From Afipia sp. (GTDB lineage: Bacteria > Pseudomonadota > Alphaproteobacteria > Rhizobiales > Xanthobacteraceae), in contig JANQAK010000001.1 of the NCBI GenBank assembly GCA_024707075.1, forward strand, positions 890,001 to 954,000: a stretch of 64,000 bases of DNA. Reading direction: 5' to 3'. The translations under genes were made by a program, and so were the position numbers. The notes below the pieces were generated by a model. That model ran no database searches. It saw only the letters and a list, made by a program, of their open reading frames with translations, and was not told the DNA's origin. Below, piece by piece: positions 61,466 through 64,000 of this stretch (its first letter is position 1; the number at the start of each line of letters is the position of its first letter).

Positions 61466-61981
61466 TTAGCCTCTTATGGTTATTTCGATGTCGTCCGGGC
61501 TGACCCCAAAGGTCAAAGCAAGCCCCTTTTTAGCGTCCTGAATGGTCATGGCACCGCTGGAATTGCCTTTCGTGTTTGGCGCTGCGGCGGCCTGCGGCAT
61601 CGGCTTGAACTTAAGCGCCCGCGCATCAATGCCAAGGTCCTTAAGGGTGCTATAGGAAACCGGATTACGGCGCTCTTTAACCCAGACGTTGGCATGATCA
61701 ATTTTTGCATAATCCGACATCTGGATCAGATAACGCGATTGGCCGCGCTCGTTGGCGACGTCGGAGTGTTCGATCAAGCCGGCGATTTTGCCGATCACGA
61801 ATGCAGAGCGATCTTGAATACCGTCACTGCGATTGCTCCAGCTGCGTTTCCGGCAGCAGACAATGTACTGGCATTTATCTGCCACCTTCGGACTGATCAC
61901 CCAATTTCCTGAGCCGCCCTCGGCGCATATCTTGTCCCAGGAATCGCCCGTGAATACGACGATTGCGCGATCGTTTTCCAT
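61466..61981 (-). CDS. Hypothetical protein of the methyltransferase module
   Basis: A 171-residue protein starting at ATG 61981, with GGAG upstream. It begins MENDRAIVVFTGDSWDKICA, continues GGSGNWVISPKVADKCQYIV, has an RXR-rich part, then VWVKERRNPVSYSTLKDLGI and a C-terminal proline/alanine linker before a short helix. Two Cys residues (CQYIVCC) sit in the middle. I do not recognise a family. It lies 69 bases before the methyltransferase gene on the same strand, so they are probably co-transcribed. Confidence 0.65.
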   Translation of the reverse strand: MENDRAIVVFTGDSWDKICAEGGSGNWVISPKVADKCQYIVCCRKRSWSNRSDGIQDRSAFVIGKIAGLIEHSDVANERGQSRYLIQMSDYAKIDHANVWVKERRNPVSYSTLKDLGIDARALKFKPMPQAAAAPNTKGNSSGAMTIQDAKKGLALTFGVSPDDIEITIRG

Positions 61982-62005
61982 CCCAATCTCCACAGGCAAG
62001 CAGCC

Positions 62006-62656
62006 TTAACTCAGCGGCGATCCCATCAACTTGCGCTCGCGATGCGCCGCGATAAGGTCTTTTGCTCCTTCAACGAGGCGCAAGCGCGGTCCGTCGTAAT
62101 CGAAAGTCATTCGTTCGTTTCGGGCGCCTTCCACAAGTAGCCAGATTTTGTCCGCAAGCCTGTCGGGCTCGTCAAACTCAACGCTCTTGCAGAGCGCGCG
62201 AATGCGAAATCTTTCTTTGAGGCGCCACGCCTTCAGCGGCTCCTGCATGGGGGTCATCTTGTGGTAATAAAGACTCGCGGAAGCACGGGATAACTGCATA
62301 GGCGCAGAAAACGGATCCTGGGCATGCAGTTCCACCGAATGGAGCCAAGCCAGCAACTCCGCTTCGGCGCTGTTGGCGTGCTTGCGCTTGGCCTCGGTCG
62401 ACAACGCTTCGTCTTCCTTGATCATTGCAAGAAGATGAGCATGTGCCATGGCCTGTGCAGATCCAAAATACTTAATCAAAGTTCCCACGTTCGAGTCGGC
62501 TAGTTTCGCGATAAGCGCTGCGGAAAAATCCTTTCCGTCGTGGACACCGTATTGTTGAAAAACACGTCCAGCAGCTGCCTTCAGCCGTTCCTTTGCTGGA
62601 ATGACAGCATGCTCAGGGATCATTCTTCCTTCAATCACCTGCTTAGTTGCCCGCAT
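62006..62656 (-). CDS. TetR-like transcriptional regulator
   Basis: A 216-residue protein starting at ATG 62656, with GGAGGA upstream. The N-terminal region (about 20-70) reads AKERLKAAAGRVFQQYGVHD, then FSAALIAKLADSNVGTLIKY, a TetR-type HTH with the expected Tyr-Phe end. The helical C-terminal domain would bind a ligand or partner. It lies upstream of the unknown gene and the methyltransferase on the same strand and near a pair of operator-like repeats, so autoregulation is likely. Confidence 0.75.
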   Translation of the reverse strand: MRATKQVIEGRMIPEHAVIPAKERLKAAAGRVFQQYGVHDGKDFSAALIAKLADSNVGTLIKYFGSAQAMAHAHLLAMIKEDEALSTEAKRKHANSAEAELLAWLHSVELHAQDPFSAPMQLSRASASLYYHKMTPMQEPLKAWRLKERFRIRALCKSVEFDEPDRLADKIWLLVEGARNERMTFDYDGPRLRLVEGAKDLIAAHRERKLMGSPLS

Positions 62657-62670
62657 CGGGTCCTCCATGT

Positions 62671-62705
62671 CAACTTGACTTCACACTATATGCCAAGCTG
62701 ACTTC
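62671..62705. promoter_or_regulatory. Operator-like direct repeats before TetR-like gene
   Basis: CAACTTGACTTC (62671-62682) and CAAGCTGACTTC (62694-62705) are 10 of 12 alike with a 23-base period. A TATAGT-type -10 element (minus strand, about 62685-62690) lies between them. They are directly upstream of the start at 62656. Confidence 0.5.
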
Positions 62706-63101
62706 GGCGCAGCATTTTAAGCTCCTATGGTGAATTTTCGCGACTAGGGCTGATCACAGGATATTGGGCAGGGACTATTTCATCCGACATCTTGCTCCTC
62801 CGACCCTCGCCGGCGCTCGGCCTCCAAAAACCAAGTTTTATCAAAATGTTAGATAAAGTATTTTTGATCACAATCGCATTCCGTCCGATTCTCTCGCATT
62901 TTTCGTCGACGTCGGGGCTACCCACCTACCGGTCCTGCCAAAATAACGAATGCTGAGGCTTCCTACGATGTGCAGATTTTCTGGTCTGGAAGTGCTATAA
63001 ACAGACCTTAAAGAGCTTTGAAGCCGTATTTATGGATCAACCCGGTTGATTATTCTGAATTGTTCTATAAATAGGATTAGATTGCCCATAACGACCTATT
63101 A
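62706..63101. promoter_or_regulatory. AT-rich region with candidate HipB operator
   Basis: No gene is supported. AATAGG (63070-63075) and CCTATT (63095-63100) form an inverted pair ending just before the HTH gene start. Related AT-rich motifs (CTATAAATAGG, CTATAAACAG) precede it. Toxin-antitoxin operons are usually self-repressed at such sites. Confidence 0.4.
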
Positions 63102-63449
63102 ATGGAACAAATGACGAAACCAGCGTCCCGTTCATACTCTCGCTACAGCCGCGATGCAGCAGTCCTTCTGGGCCAGTTGATCAGGAGGGCCCGCGTTGAG
63201 CGCCGCATCACAATTGAGGAACTTGCAGAGCGGTCAGGGCTATCCCGCGGACTCGTGCACCGCATCGAACGAGGGGATCTTGGTTGTGCGATTGGCGCTG
63301 TTTTTGAAGCAGCCGCCGTGGTTGGCGTGCGTCTCTTCGATTCAGATCAGTCGACTCTTGCTAGTCAGATTTCTGCCAACGCATCCACCCTGGCATTGAT
63401 GCCACAAGCAGTTCGAACATCTACAGCTGCGGTGAAAGATGACTTCTGA
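63102..63449 (+). CDS. hipB: HTH antitoxin-type regulator, HipB-like
   Basis: A 115-residue protein (ATG 63102; ATG 63111 is an alternative). The xre-type HTH (about 25-80) reads LIRRARVERRITIEELAERS, GLSRGLVHRIERGDLGCAIG, AVFEAAAVVGVRLF. In hipBA pairs HipB neutralises HipA and represses the operon. Its end overlaps hipA by 11 bases, so the genes are coupled. Confidence 0.82.
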   Translation: MEQMTKPASRSYSRYSRDAAVLLGQLIRRARVERRITIEELAERSGLSRGLVHRIERGDLGCAIGAVFEAAAVVGVRLFDSDQSTLASQISANASTLALMPQAVRTSTAAVKDDF

Positions 63450-64000
63450 ACCCATTCAAGAAGCCTTTGTCTGGATATGGCTCCCGGGATCAATCGGTCC
63501 GGTCGTTGCAGGGCGCCTTGCACGCTCCGGCCAACAACTCATCTTCAACTACGGCCGCAGCTATCTGGCACGTAAAGAAGCCATTTCGATTTATGAACCG
63601 GAGCTACCGCTCAAGGCCGGCGTTTTACCCCTTCTGACTGGGCTATCCATGCCGAGCAGCATTCGCGATGCCGCTCCCGATGCCTGGGGGCGGCGCGTTA
63701 TCATCAACAAAATGCTCGGGCGGAAGGGAAGAGATGTTGATCGAGCGGAGTTAGATGAGCTCACGTATTTACTCGAGTCCGGTTCAGACCGAATTGGAGC
63801 GCTGGATTTCCAGAGATCCGCAACAGATTATGTGGCGAGACAACCTCGGGCAGCGTCACTTGATGAACTTCAAAATGCGGCAGTGAATGTCGAGAAGGGC
63901 GTCCCGCTAACATCCGAGCTCGATCAAGCTCTTTTGCATGGCAGCTCGATCGGCGGCGCTCGTCCCAAAGCCATGATTGCGGATGGTGAGACGAAGTACA
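63439..64000 (+). CDS. hipA: HipA-like Ser/Thr kinase toxin, partial at window edge
   Basis: The frame opens with ATG 63439 and is open to the edge (187 codons). The N-subdomain is seen in VWIWLPGSIGPVVAGRLARS, FNYGRSYLARKEAISIYEPE and LPSSIRDAAPDAWGRRVI-like sequence, and the Gly-rich loop GSSIGGARPKAMI is in place. The catalytic and Mg-binding loops lie beyond the window. HipA phosphorylates aminoacyl-tRNA synthetases (GltX in E. coli) and stops growth. The gene continues past 64000. Confidence 0.85.
   Translation, partial: MTSEPIQEAFVWIWLPGSIGPVVAGRLARSGQQLIFNYGRSYLARKEAISIYEPELPLKAGVLPLLTGLSMPSSIRDAAPDAWGRRVIINKMLGRKGRDVDRAELDELTYLLESGSDRIGALDFQRSATDYVARQPRAASLDELQNAAVNVEKGVPLTSELDQALLHGSSIGGARPKAMIADGETKY

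Noticed and set aside
61427-61912. Plus-strand 161-codon frame opposite the hypothetical gene of the methyltransferase module
   Set aside because: The minus-strand frame has a ribosome-binding site, fits the operon and gives a more protein-like sequence.
62725-62925. 66-codon frame in the AT-rich spacer before hipB
   Set aside because: No ribosome-binding site or recognisable features; the region more likely holds promoters.

Overview
The window is high-GC DNA from an alphaproteobacterium, most likely of the Bradyrhizobium/Rhodopseudomonas/Afipia group (Nitrobacteraceae). The basis is codon use, many orphan ABC substrate-binding proteins, a D-tartrate dehydratase with the same length and catalytic residues as the Bradyrhizobium japonicum enzyme, and dispersed palindromic repeats typical of that family. 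The genus is an inference.

Positions 1 to about 54.9 kb look like chromosomal backbone. In order: an OmpA/BON gene (partial) and a polysaccharide deacetylase; an SDR; a biuret/allophanate nitrogen-scavenging operon (cysteine hydrolase, permease, allophanate hydrolase; 3.0-7.2 kb); an iron/metal uptake region (7.4-16.8 kb) with a frameshifted PKHD-type dioxygenase, a Fiu-like siderophore receptor, a PepSY membrane protein, a second TonB-dependent receptor and exbB-exbD-tonB, with iron-box-like palindromes at both receptor promoters; a cyanide-insensitive-type quinol oxidase cioAB plus a 43-residue DUF2474 protein; a Tat-exported amidohydrolase, an L,D-transpeptidase and an orphan amino-acid-binding protein; an acyl-CoA dehydrogenase pair (one frameshifted) with CMD, VOC, MFS and cupin genes; GST, PHA depolymerase, aldo/keto reductase and AraC regulator; D-tartrate dehydratase, two further orphan substrate-binding proteins and several small secreted proteins; two SDRs, a phospholipid-methyltransferase-like gene and a TetR regulator; two divergent molybdoenzymes; a TauE/SafE exporter, an acyl-CoA synthetase, a nitronate monooxygenase divergent from a LysR regulator, and a small beta-barrel porin.

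From about 55 kb to the right edge the composition becomes more AT-rich and the content is accessory. A small HTH protein faces a serine recombinase whose 3' half has been replaced by a 1239-bp IS3-family element (56577-57815). The far side of the element abuts a ParB/RepB-like gene that has lost its N-terminal half, so an IS-adjacent deletion fused two remnants. A complete second ParB/RepB-like gene follows. On the opposite strand lies a four-gene set (TetR-like regulator, 171-residue unknown protein, ParB-domain/DNA-methyltransferase fusion, DUF5681 protein), and a hipBA-type toxin-antitoxin pair runs off the right edge. This island is the best place to look for an undescribed system, above all the ParB-methyltransferase/DUF5681/unknown set.

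Two otherwise intact genes each carry a single-base frameshift (near 7920 and 25265); sequencing error and real decay cannot be told apart here. No rRNA, tRNA or CRISPR array was seen.
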